Shown in pieces: positions 1 through 8,223 of a DNA stretch of 24,613 nt. The DNA is from Caryophanales bacterium UBA6865 (GTDB lineage Bacteria; Bacillota_I; Bacilli_A; RFN20; CAG-826). The notes below the pieces were generated by a model. It searched no databases. It saw nothing but the letters and a program-made list of their open reading frames with translations, and was not told the DNA's origin. The position numbers and the translations under genes are program-made. Each line of letters begins with the position of its first letter. Positions within the stretch are counted from its first letter, which is position 1. The stretch spans positions 1-24,613 of the forward strand of contig DKCV01000001.1 of NCBI GenBank assembly GCA_002449265.1, in the 5' to 3' direction.

Positions 1-51
1 CACATCAATTGAGAACTAACAGCGTCTTTCATTTTGCAATTCCCATCAATC

Positions 52-80
52 TTGACCAAATAGATTCCGTTCGATAAAAT
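52..80 (+). promoter_or_regulatory. Sigma-A type promoter of the 145-aa membrane protein
   Basis: TTGACC at 52-57 and TAAAAT at 75-80 each match the consensus at 5 of 6 positions and are 17 bp apart. The expected start site near 87 leaves a leader of only about 16 nt, which still contains the AGGA at 93-96 used by the gene at 103. Confidence 0.6.
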
Positions 81-102
81 CCTCGTTAAATCAGGAACTT
101 TC

Positions 103-540
103 ATGAAACTTACCAAATCTCAATTTGCTTTATCGCTAAGTTTAGCGGTTTGCTACCTTCTATTTTTAGTGGGTTACGTTATTATCTCTATCGCTACTTT
201 GTCAGTTTCTTATAACCTCGTGCCGCTTGTTTTAATACTAGGATGGCTTTTAATAATCGTTTCATTATTTTCTCTACAACTAAGTAAACGAAAGACGATC
301 ATTTCATTACTTGCGCTTATCGTTTCCGCCGTTTTCGAATTAGTTTATATCGTTTGGTTTTCCTTGGTTGACATACAAAACATAAACGCAATGTTACTAA
401 GAATGGGCGGAAAGGCCACAAGCCAAGCAACGATCACAGATTATTTCGTATGTCCTCTCTTATTAATTGAAGCGCTGATTACGATATTGATAGTCGTTTT
501 AGTCACATTGACCTTCTTCTCACTTAGCAAAAAAAAGTAA
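103..540 (+). CDS. Small four-helix integral membrane protein, function unknown
   Basis: This 145-aa protein has about four hydrophobic segments (roughly residues 10-35, 38-58, 64-90 and 115-140) and a basic C-terminal tail ending SLSKKK. A short polar loop between helices 3 and 4 contains GGKATSQAT. I recognise no family and see no catalytic motif. The start is supported by AGGA six bases upstream and by the well-formed promoter at 52-80. It is the only convincing plus-strand protein gene here and seems to be transcribed alone, because the neighbouring toxin-antitoxin operon converges on it. Its role cannot be told from sequence; it is a real gene judging by promoter, ribosome site and protein-like composition. 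Confidence 0.75.
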   Translation: MKLTKSQFALSLSLAVCYLLFLVGYVIISIATLSVSYNLVPLVLILGWLLIIVSLFSLQLSKRKTIISLLALIVSAVFELVYIVWFSLVDIQNINAMLLRMGGKATSQATITDYFVCPLLLIEALITILIVVLVTLTFFSLSKKK

Positions 541-932
541 GTCGAATCTCAATTAATAGAAAGCCCCCTCCTATAAGACACTTGAATCCAATTAGCTTGC
601 TTTTATTTGCGTCGCAAAAAAAGAAATGCCCAATACTTTTTGAATAAAATATTGCTTATTTGCAGAGATATTAGCAAAAAATGAATAATATCGAAACGGG
701 TTTTAAAATACTTAGCGGCATCAATTTTCTTTTTAGATCAAAGCAAATATTGCCTAATCTCCCACCGATTAACACGAAATGTGCCTTAATGTACACTATG
801 AAAAAATAGTTTTTGTGCTTTTCGATTAATAACATTTCGGTTTTAAACCCGAAATGTTTGTTCGTTTCCTATTTGAGCAGGGGTTAAACAACCATAGGTC
901 ATTTCTACAAATTGCAGCCGATCCAATTGAAA
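541..932. other. 392-bp convergent intergenic region, no gene seen
   Basis: AT-rich spacer between the plus-strand membrane protein and the end of the PIN toxin gene. I see no ORF with a ribosome binding site. It holds the inverted repeat at 831-858 and a weak hairpin at 795-810 (ACTAT/ATAGT) followed by four T on the plus strand, which might end the upstream plus-strand transcript. Confidence 0.6.
831..858. terminator. Inverted repeat, probable terminator of the toxin-antitoxin operon
   Basis: A perfect 10-bp stem, AACATTTCGG at 831-840 with CCGAAATGTT at 849-858, has an 8-nt loop. It lies about 75 nt past the PIN toxin stop. The T tract is poor in both directions, so efficiency is uncertain. 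Confidence 0.45.
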
Positions 933-1355
933 TTACTTGTTTGATGTTTTCTCGCTATTTGTCCAATCTTCCAAAAGCAATCCTTTAACACAAGCGAATT
1001 CATTAACATTGTGGCTAACGAGCGTGAAATGGTTTGCCATAGCAATTGCAGCGATAAGTAAGTCGTTGTTCCCGATGGTTTTGCCTTCCTTCTCGAGGTT
1101 GGATCTAATTACACCATAAATACGGCTCTCTTCCTTAGAAAAGGGGACAAATTGAAACGCGTCAAGAAACCTTCTATATTTTAGAATTGTTTTGTCATAG
1201 TATTGACATTTTCTTGCACCATATTCGATTTCTCCAAGAACAATAGAAGGGATGAGGATAGCTTGTGCTGGTGTTCTCATGAAACGCTCTTTTAAAGAAG
1301 GATATTGACCCTTCACAGAATAAATAACAATATTCGTGTCAAGAAGATATTTCAT
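933..1355 (-). CDS. VapC-like PIN-domain toxin (putative RNase)
   Basis: This 140-aa protein has the PIN-domain acidic pattern. LLDTN near the N-terminus gives D6, GEIEYG gives E42, NNDLLIAA gives D98, and SHNVNEF supplies the fourth position as N116 with E119 nearby. PIN toxins of the VapC group are Mg-dependent RNases that cut tRNA or rRNA and stop growth. The start codon overlaps the antitoxin stop (ATGA), and AAGGTGATGG inside the antitoxin end serves as its ribosome site, so the two are translationally coupled. The fourth acidic position reads Asn where many VapC proteins have Asp or Asn, so this does not by itself suggest inactivation. The RNA target cannot be told from sequence. Confidence 0.88.
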   Translation of the reverse strand: MKYLLDTNIVIYSVKGQYPSLKERFMRTPAQAILIPSIVLGEIEYGARKCQYYDKTILKYRRFLDAFQFVPFSKEESRIYGVIRSNLEKEGKTIGNNDLLIAAIAMANHFTLVSHNVNEFACVKGLLLEDWTNSEKTSNK

Positions 1356-1624
1356 AAATCCATCACCTTCTTTGTCGGCGAATCTGATGGTATTTCCATG
1401 TCATCATCCTTTCCCGCCCCAAATAGCGAAAAAAAGCCAGGCGGATAAGTTCCGCTTGCATTTTTCACTGACGTCGAATCTAAAGAACAGGGGTATTTGT
1501 TTTGTATGATGGTTTGATGCAAAAATAGCACCAACGCTTCGGACATATTCATACCCAGGCGCTCAAAAACTTCATTAGCGTTCTTTTTTACTAATTCATC
1601 AACTCGGAAAGTTATTGTAGTCAT
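1352..1624 (-). CDS. RelB/DinJ-family antitoxin
   Basis: This 90-aa protein starts with MTTITFRVDELVKK, a ribbon-helix-helix beta strand and first helix, and continues with LGMNMSEALVLFLHQTI, matching the RelB/DinJ consensus. The N-terminal half should dimerise and bind operator DNA; the C-terminal half (about residues 45-90) should wrap the toxin. It is first in the operon, with GGAGGT at 1630-1635 five bases before ATG. Its usual partners are RelE/YafQ-type RNases, whereas here the partner is a PIN protein. Autorepression is likely through the palindrome at 1660-1671. Confidence 0.85.
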   Translation of the reverse strand: MTTITFRVDELVKKNANEVFERLGMNMSEALVLFLHQTIIQNKYPCSLDSTSVKNASGTYPPGFFSLFGAGKDDDMEIPSDSPTKKVMDL

Positions 1625-1653
1625 ACCTTACCTCCAATATAGTTTGTAAATTC

Positions 1654-1682
1654 ATTATAATGTAATTACATCGTTATGACAT
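1654..1682 (-). promoter_or_regulatory. Promoter and palindromic operator of the toxin-antitoxin operon
   Basis: On the minus strand a perfect TATAAT (1654-1659) lies 17 bp from ATGTCA (1677-1682, 4 of 6). The spacer contains the perfect 12-bp palindrome ATGTAATTACAT at 1660-1671, where a ribbon-helix-helix antitoxin dimer bound there would block RNA polymerase. That the palindrome is the operator is inference. Confidence 0.6.
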
Positions 1683-1845
1683 TCTCATTTAAAATTTGTT
1701 GCGTGTGCTTAAACACTCATCATTTAATGTTCCGATAAAGTGTTCTTTCTAATCCAGTACGAATCTAAAAAGATCTAAATAGCGGTTAGTTTCCATATTC
1801 AGCTCTTTTCTCAAATGTTTTATATCATCAGTTTCCTAAACTAAA

Positions 1846-1865
1846 AGAGATGCTTAGAGATGCTT
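1846..1865. repeat. Tandem copies of AGAGATGCTT
   Basis: The 10-mer AGAGATGCTT occurs at 1846-1855 and 1856-1865 with no gap, and again at 2011-2020 on the other side of the terminator. Function unknown. Confidence 0.6.
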
Positions 1866-1950
1866 ATTAGACTTTATAGTATGCTTCGCGTCTTCTTTTA
1901 TCATGTTATTAAGTTGCAAAGCATTGCCGCTCTCGCTCACCCACGCCTTG

Positions 1951-2003
1951 GAGAAAAAACAAAGGGTTGTTCTAAAATCAATGCTCTAGAACAACCCTTT
2001 TTA
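1951..2003. terminator. Bidirectional-looking terminator after the first GH3 gene
   Basis: A perfect 14-bp stem, AAAGGGTTGTTCTA (1961-1974) with its complement at 1987-2000, has a 12-nt loop. On the minus strand it is followed by six T (complement of 1954-1959), about 50 nt past the GH3 stop. The plus strand also has a T run, so either direction could be stopped. Confidence 0.8.
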
Positions 2004-2052
2004 TCAATTAAGAGATGCTTTATCGAATGCAGAGAATCCTATTTCTTTATCC

Positions 2053-5000
2053 TTATTTTTTCTCTTTCTTTGGCGAATTACCCTTGTCCAATTCTTCGTT
2101 TTTCGTCTCCATAGATGAGGCCGCTTCTTCTACTTTATATACCGTCTCTTGCGGATTCGTTTGTATTTTGGTCTCACTATTAATGGAAGCACTTGCCATC
2201 GATTTGCGTTTCCTGTTCCTTAAGAAATTAATGACGACAACCGAAGCTAATAGCGCAACGATCACATAAAGAGAACTGACAAGCACATAATTGATCCAAA
2301 TCTCCCAAGAAGCCATCATACGAACGGATTTGGCATTAGGAGCAATCCCTTCATATGTACCGGAATTAACAACCGTATAGCAGATGTTCTTGATTGCTTT
2401 GCGGATGGAATGAAGGGCGGTGATAGAAGAACTATCCTCGAAGACATCCGTCATAGACGTACCTTTTACACCAGAGAAGGCAGTGAGATAGAAATCATTT
2501 CCGCTTCTCATCATATGATCAAGTTTCACTTTCGGACCATAGTCAGTGATAACCATGCCTTCAAAACCCCATTCGTTACGAAGAACACCAGTATTGAGAT
2601 ACCAGTTTTGCGCACACATAACAGGGCCGATGCAGTTGAATCCCGTCATTACACCACAGCAACCGCGGATAACTTTGGTTTCGTTTTTGCCGGTTTCAGT
2701 ATTGTAGTAATTCAATTTTTGACGTGAATTTTTCGCGCAAATCTCGAATGGTTTTAGATAAAGTTCACGAATTGTTTGTTCATTAGCCCATGTCATTGCC
2801 ATGTCTTGACGGTTAGATTCCTGCTCATTGAGAGCGAAATGCTTCATGTAGGTATAAATACCACCATCAGCGGCACCTGACATAATTTCTGCAGAGATAA
2901 CGCCGGAAATTAATGGATCTTCAGAAATATATTCACCATTTCTTCCTCCGAATGGTGAACGATGGAGGTTCATAGCAGGCGCGTATAGCCCTTGAACGTT
3001 GTTGCTCAATCCTTCTTGGCCCATCGCTTTCCCACGTTCATAAGCTAAACGAGGGTTAAAAGTACAGGCGGTTAAAGTTTGAGAAGAATAGTTGCACCAT
3101 TTCCAGTCTTTTTTAGAACCAAAGGTGGAAAAACCGCTTGGCCCATCAAAATCTTCAGTAGAAACCTTGTTGATTGCTCTTAGCTCAGCGGTATTATAAG
3201 CACCATAAGCAAGAAGCTTTCCAATATCATCGAGGTTGTCTTTGTTTCTGAAAGAAATTTCGTTCAATAAGTCTTCCCACATCGGATCGTAATAGTCTTT
3301 TCCGCGAAGGGCGGAAAGAACAAGATCCTTTTGTTCAATCTTGAATGGCTTAGTGTTGCGTACTTTCGAACCTTTTTGATTACCAAGTACTGGATGCTCC
3401 TTGATACTCATAACAGATGGTTTATAGGAGTCAAACTCGCTCTTGTAAATATCCTTTAGAGTGCGATCTGCAAGAGTTGGAGCGGTTGGGAAAGTGCTAG
3501 TAAAGTCCTTACGAGACATATTTGTAATTCCATCTTCATTCATGAAATCGCTAGAAGATTGGAACATATTAGTCGCGGCCACAAATCCCTCGCCATTCTT
3601 TGGTTCATTAGTTGGATTTCCGTCGTTGTCTAGCTTTGATTGACCATCCTTTTCGCTTTGACGAGGATTAGTGCTATCATAAAAGATATCATTCGCATTG
3701 GAATAGATATAATTCTCATATTCTTCGTGAGAATTTTTTCCTAGTGTGATGGTGTAATCGCCTTTTTCAAGAAAATAGCATCCTTTCGTTCCATCGCCAT
3801 TGTCCCTCTTATAAAAGTAGGAAGCCATATCGTCAACCCCAAAGGAAAGTTCTATTGTTTGGCTTTGCCCTGGTTCTAATAGTTCACTTTTATCAAAAGC
3901 GATGAGGTTTTTCGAGGATTTTTCAATACCATTCGTTTTATCAAAGTCGGTATAAGGAGCGCCATAATAAATTTGAACAGCCTCTTTCCCTGCTTTTTCT
4001 CCAGTATTGGTAACCTCAACCTTAAGTTTTACTTTGCCGTTTTCAACTTTTTTCTCGACAAATCGTTGATCAAATGTCGTGTAGCTTAAACCATGTCCAA
4101 ATGGGAAAGCTACTTCGTCTTCATAATTGATATAGCCCTCTTTTGCAGCGGTTTCGTAATAGCGATAGCCGACATATATCCCTTCTTCGTATTGAACGAA
4201 TGTCCCGTTATCTATTCCATTAAGTTGCTTGACATTATCATATTTCATCCAAGGGTTACCAGCTTGGTAAGGATTAGTTCCGGCATATCCAAAATTAGCC
4301 GAAGAAGGAATTGCGAGGAAATCTTTGGCCCAAGTGTCGACGAGTCTACCGCTGGGGTTAATTTTTCCCGATAAAATATCGCCGAAGATTCCGGCACCAG
4401 CTGTGCCGGGAAGCGGCATATAAATTATTCCATCGCAAAGTTCATTCACTTCATCATTGATTTCAATAATGTTCACACCCGTGTTCAATAAGATGGTCTT
4501 CTTGCAATTCGCTTTCATCCAGCGGAGTGTTTTCATTTCATCACCAGTAAGTTGCAAAGAATGCTTTGTGCCGTCGCTATACCCATCCATTTTGAAATCT
4601 TCGCCTTCACCGCCTGAACGGTTGACGGCTAAAATGCCAATAGTCCCGTTAGCAGCGCCTTCATGACCATTATATTGTTCAAACGGTAGGGTCCATAAAT
4701 GTCTTACAGCACCGAGGCTGGATTTTGCATCATGCGGATAAGTTCCTTCCGCGGCAGTTAGTTCCTTAACCTTCGCGTTTTTTGTCAAATTGGCGATTTC
4801 TTGATTAACTTTGAAGTTGTCTTCAACGGATTTTGACAATGATTTTGTTTCGACTTTGCTATTGTTCCAACTGCTTGATCCGGCTGTTGATCCCATTCGA
4901 TAGTAAGAATAGCCAAATGGGGAAATAGTTTCATCGCTTGATAAAGGCAAGAAATTGTCTTTGTTTTTCATTACGACAATGCCTTCCTTGGCAATGATTT

Positions 5001-5241
5001 CTGTGCTCTTTACGCTTTCTTCAAACGCTTCAACATCAGACTTTTTCCCATAATAATCTGTATTAATGCCGTCTTGATTATCCGTTACAAGCTCTCCACG
5101 CCCAAAAACTGTATCAAGAGTCGGTTTGAACATATTGGAGAAAATCGGAACAAGAACAGCGAGAGCTAAACTAAACGCGCTTAAAGGAAGAAAAATCGAA
5201 GCGCATTTCTTTGTCGACATTATTTTTTTGTTTTTTTTCAT
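2053..5241 (-). CDS. Membrane-anchored GH3-family glycosidase with reversed domain order
   Basis: 1062 aa when started at the ATG at 5241, chosen because AAAGGA sits six bases before it; the ATG at 5247 would touch the ribosome site. Domain order is N-terminal membrane segment (about 14-36), GH3 C-domain (about 80-310), Fn3-like domain (about 400-505), then the GH3 N-terminal TIM barrel (about 640-960), then a second membrane helix (about 981-1007) and a basic charged tail. The barrel has KHFALNEQE (about 800-808) and the nucleophile Asp in VITDYG (about D900); SGGEGEDF in the C-domain gives the likely acid/base Glu (about E212). The family retains configuration when hydrolysing beta-glucosides, beta-xylosides or related bonds; substrate cannot be told. 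It follows the modular lipoprotein by 13 nt. Reversed order is known for GH3 enzymes of Ruminococcus albus and Butyrivibrio fibrisolvens. Confidence 0.9.
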   Translation of the reverse strand: MKKNKKIMSTKKCASIFLPLSAFSLALAVLVPIFSNMFKPTLDTVFGRGELVTDNQDGINTDYYGKKSDVEAFEESVKSTEIIAKEGIVVMKNKDNFLPLSSDETISPFGYSYYRMGSTAGSSSWNNSKVETKSLSKSVEDNFKVNQEIANLTKNAKVKELTAAEGTYPHDAKSSLGAVRHLWTLPFEQYNGHEGAANGTIGILAVNRSGGEGEDFKMDGYSDGTKHSLQLTGDEMKTLRWMKANCKKTILLNTGVNIIEINDEVNELCDGIIYMPLPGTAGAGIFGDILSGKINPSGRLVDTWAKDFLAIPSSANFGYAGTNPYQAGNPWMKYDNVKQLNGIDNGTFVQYEEGIYVGYRYYETAAKEGYINYEDEVAFPFGHGLSYTTFDQRFVEKKVENGKVKLKVEVTNTGEKAGKEAVQIYYGAPYTDFDKTNGIEKSSKNLIAFDKSELLEPGQSQTIELSFGVDDMASYFYKRDNGDGTKGCYFLEKGDYTITLGKNSHEEYENYIYSNANDIFYDSTNPRQSEKDGQSKLDNDGNPTNEPKNGEGFVAATNMFQSSSDFMNEDGITNMSRKDFTSTFPTAPTLADRTLKDIYKSEFDSYKPSVMSIKEHPVLGNQKGSKVRNTKPFKIEQKDLVLSALRGKDYYDPMWEDLLNEISFRNKDNLDDIGKLLAYGAYNTAELRAINKVSTEDFDGPSGFSTFGSKKDWKWCNYSSQTLTACTFNPRLAYERGKAMGQEGLSNNVQGLYAPAMNLHRSPFGGRNGEYISEDPLISGVISAEIMSGAADGGIYTYMKHFALNEQESNRQDMAMTWANEQTIRELYLKPFEICAKNSRQKLNYYNTETGKNETKVIRGCCGVMTGFNCIGPVMCAQNWYLNTGVLRNEWGFEGMVITDYGPKVKLDHMMRSGNDFYLTAFSGVKGTSMTDVFEDSSSITALHSIRKAIKNICYTVVNSGTYEGIAPNAKSVRMMASWEIWINYVLVSSLYVIVALLASVVVINFLRNRKRKSMASASINSETKIQTNPQETVYKVEEAASSMETKNEELDKGNSPKKEKK

Positions 5242-5254
5242 AAACATTCCTTTC

Positions 5255-8035
5255 TTAATCGATGCTTAAAGTGACGCTTTTCCAGTTGCCACACGAGATT
5301 CGATTTAGGGCCCATTGATTTTTTTCCAAATATCCGGTCATCGTAAGGCGAATCGTATTGACTCCTGTACTAAGAGTGATTGTGCCCAAGGTCAAGGTAG
5401 CAAACTGTCTCATGCATAAGTCGTCAGCCATTCTCCATTGATCGAGCGTTCCATCGGCTTTTAGGTATTTTTTCGCGGTTTCGCCATCATCTTCAGCGTT
5501 GATAATATGGCCTTTTGCAATGGCGTCCTTGTTCGTTTCAAATACCTTTTTCTCACCGTTTACAGTGTTTGAGAGCTCAACCACTTTTGACATTTCAAGG
5601 TCATAAGAACCAATCCATCCTTGAGTGAAACCATCAATCTTTGTGTCATAGTCGTTATATTTCAGTTCGCTGGTATTATATAGGTAAGCGTTTGTAGCAA
5701 CTTCAGCAGAAACGGTAATCGTTCTTTCTCTGTCGCTTTCAATGACATATTCAAAATATGATCCGGTTGAAACTTTTTCGAAATAACCACCAGCAGCGCT
5801 GACAAAGCCAGTCGTGCCATTTGTTGCATCGTGATAGGAAATCGTCATGTTATTAGGAGAATTTAAGAAATCTACTTTGTTTAAGGGCTGTGTGATTGAA
5901 TTAGAAACAGAAACATCAACCGTGAACTCAATATCTTCGTATTTCAGGCGTACTTTGCCACTTTCGTACAACGGCCCATTATCAATAATCTTGATTTTAC
6001 TATTATCGATTTTGCCAATTTCAACACCATCGCTGTTGTATCCAATAAATTCGGCGCCTTCAATAGAGAATTTATTTCCAGCCACATAAGCAGACTTGGT
6101 TGGTTCTTTCGTCATTTCAATGTTTGTAATACTCTTATCAGTGTTTTCATCAACATAAATGAGCTCGATGCTCTTCCAGTTTCCGCATAGAGAACTAGCG
6201 TAGCCAAAGCCACCTTTGTTGTAATTCAGATTAATTTCGATGTCATTTTGTCCTTCTACAATATCAACAGTGCCGATATGAATCCTGCGGAAATTATTGA
6301 GCAAGAAATATGTGCACGCTCCCCAAGCAGAGTTTTTTACTGCCTCTGCTGCACCAATAGAAGCAGGATCCATGGCGTTAGTAAGATTAGTTTGAGGAAT
6401 CACTGCGTTTTCATTAATTGAAAAGGATTTGCTGTTGTTTTTAAGTGTCATAAACTTCGTGAAATCAATTTCGCGTGAGCCTATAAACCCTCCTTTAGCA
6501 CCTGACCAAATTTTGCCTACATCGCCAGAAATATAGCCATTTGAGGCAACGCTAGCATAAATATCAAACTTGGCACCCGATTTACTTGAATTATAAGAAT
6601 AGGTGAACTTCCCATATGCAGAAGCGTTTTCTAAGAATCTTTCTTTTTTGACCGTTGTGTTGATGGCAGCTGATTTGGTATCAATGGAAGTGAACCCATC
6701 TTCACCTTCAACTTTATTATTTTTATCGCGGTCATGGACCGGCTCTACATATTTAATTACAGAATCAGTCGAGCCAAGATCACCAATAACTTTTGTTTTC
6801 ACTTTTAAAGGAATGGTAATTTTGCTTTGATCATATATTAAATCAATAGAAGTATCCGCTGGCGTTAAAGAACCGGTATTGGAGATTTGAATCTTCGAAA
6901 TATCAACGTCAGCAGTTAAGCCATTTTCATCTTCAAGATAAAAATAAGCGCCATCCAAAGAGAATTTATCGCCAACAAGGTATTCTTGCTTTGGGGAATC
7001 AGCCATTACAAGCTGCGCGTTTGAAAGTGATTCTCCTTTTTTAACATAGCGTACTTCAATGTTGTCCCAGTTACCGCACGCAGCACCTAAATAAGCGTAT
7101 CGGCCGCCTGTGATTTGGTTTTTATTAAAATCAATTTTAATATTATTGACACCGCTAGTTAGAGTCACTTTGCCAAGCCAGTGCCGCTTGAAATTTTTCA
7201 TGCATAAATCGACGGTAGCAAACCATGGGTTTTCCGTCGAGGCAGAAGGAATTTGATCGAGTTCGGCCTCCGTTACCATCGTTTCTTTGATATCGGCGGC
7301 TTTCTTATTATCTACAACGTTACCGTTGTTGCTCAGTTCGTAAACATTAGAAAGTGGAAGCGCGTTGGAACCATTTAAGCCGCTTTTATATTTATCCGAA
7401 ACAGCGCCCCAATGATAGCTATTAGAAGCAACGGAAGCGTAAATGTAAAGTTCATCACCTTCATTTTCTGTATTGATGGTATAAGAAAAATTAGAACCAT
7501 AACTCACATCACCTAAATACCCAGTAAAAGTCCCATCGCTATTCTTTCTTGATCCACGCGAAGCTGAACGCCCATCAACATCTCTTATGTCAGGATTGTC
7601 GCTATTTGGATCTGGGGTTTCCCCCTTAGCGTTAAGGGTGTGCTCAGGCTCATTGTATTTGAAAATGGCCTTATCCATAAGCTCGCACTCACTAATCAAC
7701 GTATCCGAAACATTGATATCGAGCGTTGTGCTGTATTTTTTCCACTTAAAGGTCAACTGTTTGTCTTCCTTGGTCAAAGAGCGTGCAGGTTCAATGGTGA
7801 CTTCGCTTGGATCTGGCGTTACTTCTTCGCCATCTTCATATGCAGTCAAAGTGAACATGCTTGGATCGACTTTTTCGCCTTCCAAAAAGTTAGTGCGGGA
7901 ACTTAAATCAACATCGATCCCGACTCCATACCATTCGCCTTCGCCTTGCTCTCCGCCCGTTACCGCGCACGAGCCTAATAAGGCAAGCGAAAAAACAAAC
8001 GCGAACGACTTCGTAAACAAATTCTTTTTCTTCAT
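5255..8035 (-). CDS. Modular surface lipoprotein, three Ig-like plus beta-sandwich units
   Basis: The 926-aa protein starts with a signal peptide ending LALLGSC (lipid-modified C23). The rest is a threefold repeat. Ig-like segments at about 40-110, 338-413 and 637-711 share the pattern 'Y..G.KFS..GA.F' and resemble bacterial Big_3-type domains. Each precedes a segment of about 200 aa (about 115-331, 420-628, 718-926) with shared motifs: YASVASN or SAEVATN early, G.V/I.L..G.N.I near the end, and a closing CGNW followed by a beta strand. The larger segments look like CBM6/CBM35-type jelly-roll modules, which is inference from the pattern. No catalytic motif is seen. Being first in the operon with a GH3 enzyme suggests glycan capture or scaffolding at the membrane. 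AAGGAA precedes ATG, and a hairpin (8050-8055 with 8069-8074) lies just above it. Confidence 0.75.
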   Translation of the reverse strand: MKKKNLFTKSFAFVFSLALLGSCAVTGGEQGEGEWYGVGIDVDLSSRTNFLEGEKVDPSMFTLTAYEDGEEVTPDPSEVTIEPARSLTKEDKQLTFKWKKYSTTLDINVSDTLISECELMDKAIFKYNEPEHTLNAKGETPDPNSDNPDIRDVDGRSASRGSRKNSDGTFTGYLGDVSYGSNFSYTINTENEGDELYIYASVASNSYHWGAVSDKYKSGLNGSNALPLSNVYELSNNGNVVDNKKAADIKETMVTEAELDQIPSASTENPWFATVDLCMKNFKRHWLGKVTLTSGVNNIKIDFNKNQITGGRYAYLGAACGNWDNIEVRYVKKGESLSNAQLVMADSPKQEYLVGDKFSLDGAYFYLEDENGLTADVDISKIQISNTGSLTPADTSIDLIYDQSKITIPLKVKTKVIGDLGSTDSVIKYVEPVHDRDKNNKVEGEDGFTSIDTKSAAINTTVKKERFLENASAYGKFTYSYNSSKSGAKFDIYASVASNGYISGDVGKIWSGAKGGFIGSREIDFTKFMTLKNNSKSFSINENAVIPQTNLTNAMDPASIGAAEAVKNSAWGACTYFLLNNFRRIHIGTVDIVEGQNDIEINLNYNKGGFGYASSLCGNWKSIELIYVDENTDKSITNIEMTKEPTKSAYVAGNKFSIEGAEFIGYNSDGVEIGKIDNSKIKIIDNGPLYESGKVRLKYEDIEFTVDVSVSNSITQPLNKVDFLNSPNNMTISYHDATNGTTGFVSAAGGYFEKVSTGSYFEYVIESDRERTITVSAEVATNAYLYNTSELKYNDYDTKIDGFTQGWIGSYDLEMSKVVELSNTVNGEKKVFETNKDAIAKGHIINAEDDGETAKKYLKADGTLDQWRMADDLCMRQFATLTLGTITLSTGVNTIRLTMTGYLEKNQWALNRISCGNWKSVTLSID

Positions 8036-8090
8036 TTGTTTCCTTTTCCCCTCGCAATCCGTGTAAAAGCGAGGTTATTTTTCCTTTCTT

Positions 8091-8100
8091 ATTGGCCAAT
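8091..8100. repeat. 10-bp palindrome ATTGGCCAAT in the lipoprotein leader
   Basis: Perfect palindrome about 55 nt upstream of the 926-aa lipoprotein start and downstream of the proposed promoter at 8157-8162. It could be a regulator site or chance. Confidence 0.35.
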
Positions 8101-8156
8101 TCCGCTACGTTATGTATGCAAGAAACACGCGCCAATACTATTTTGTTAGCGGTTAC

Positions 8157-8162
8157 ATTTTA
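8157..8162 (-). promoter_or_regulatory. Candidate -10 box of the lipoprotein-GH3 operon
   Basis: TAAAAT on the minus strand (5 of 6). At the -35 distance only TCTTAG is found, a poor match, as expected for an activator-dependent promoter. The LytTR-like direct repeat lies 30 bp upstream. Confidence 0.4.
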
Positions 8163-8192
8163 GCGAATGGCGAAAAATGCTAAGAAAGTTGT

Positions 8193-8222
8193 CATAACCT
8201 GTGTCTCAAATAGCCTAACTTG
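8193..8222 (-). promoter_or_regulatory. Candidate LytTR-regulator direct repeat
   Basis: On the minus strand CAAGTTAGG (8214-8222) and CAGGTTATG (8193-8201) are imperfect 9-bp direct repeats with starts 21 bp apart, that is two helical turns. This is the geometry and approximate motif of AgrA/ComE-type LytTR sites (core GTT; my comparison with the AgrA pattern gives 8 and 6 of 9). It sits about 43-72 bp above the presumed start site of the lipoprotein-GH3 operon, just past the kinase stop codon. Confidence 0.45.
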
Positions 8223-8223
8223 C

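Larger units (their letters stand above)
1683..2052. other. Intergenic region between GH3 gene and toxin-antitoxin operon, no gene seen
   Basis: No ORF with a convincing ribosome binding site is visible. It contains a strong hairpin terminator (1951-2003) and three copies of AGAGATGCTT, two in tandem at 1846-1865 and one at 2011-2020. Confidence 0.55.

Noticed and set aside
7587..8066. Long plus-strand ORF opposite the lipoprotein start
   Set aside because: Mirror frame of a well-supported minus-strand lipoprotein gene; no ribosome site.
8161..8182. TAGC...GCTA inverted repeat as a terminator of the kinase gene
   Set aside because: Short stem and no T run; the kinase transcript may simply read through or stop elsewhere.
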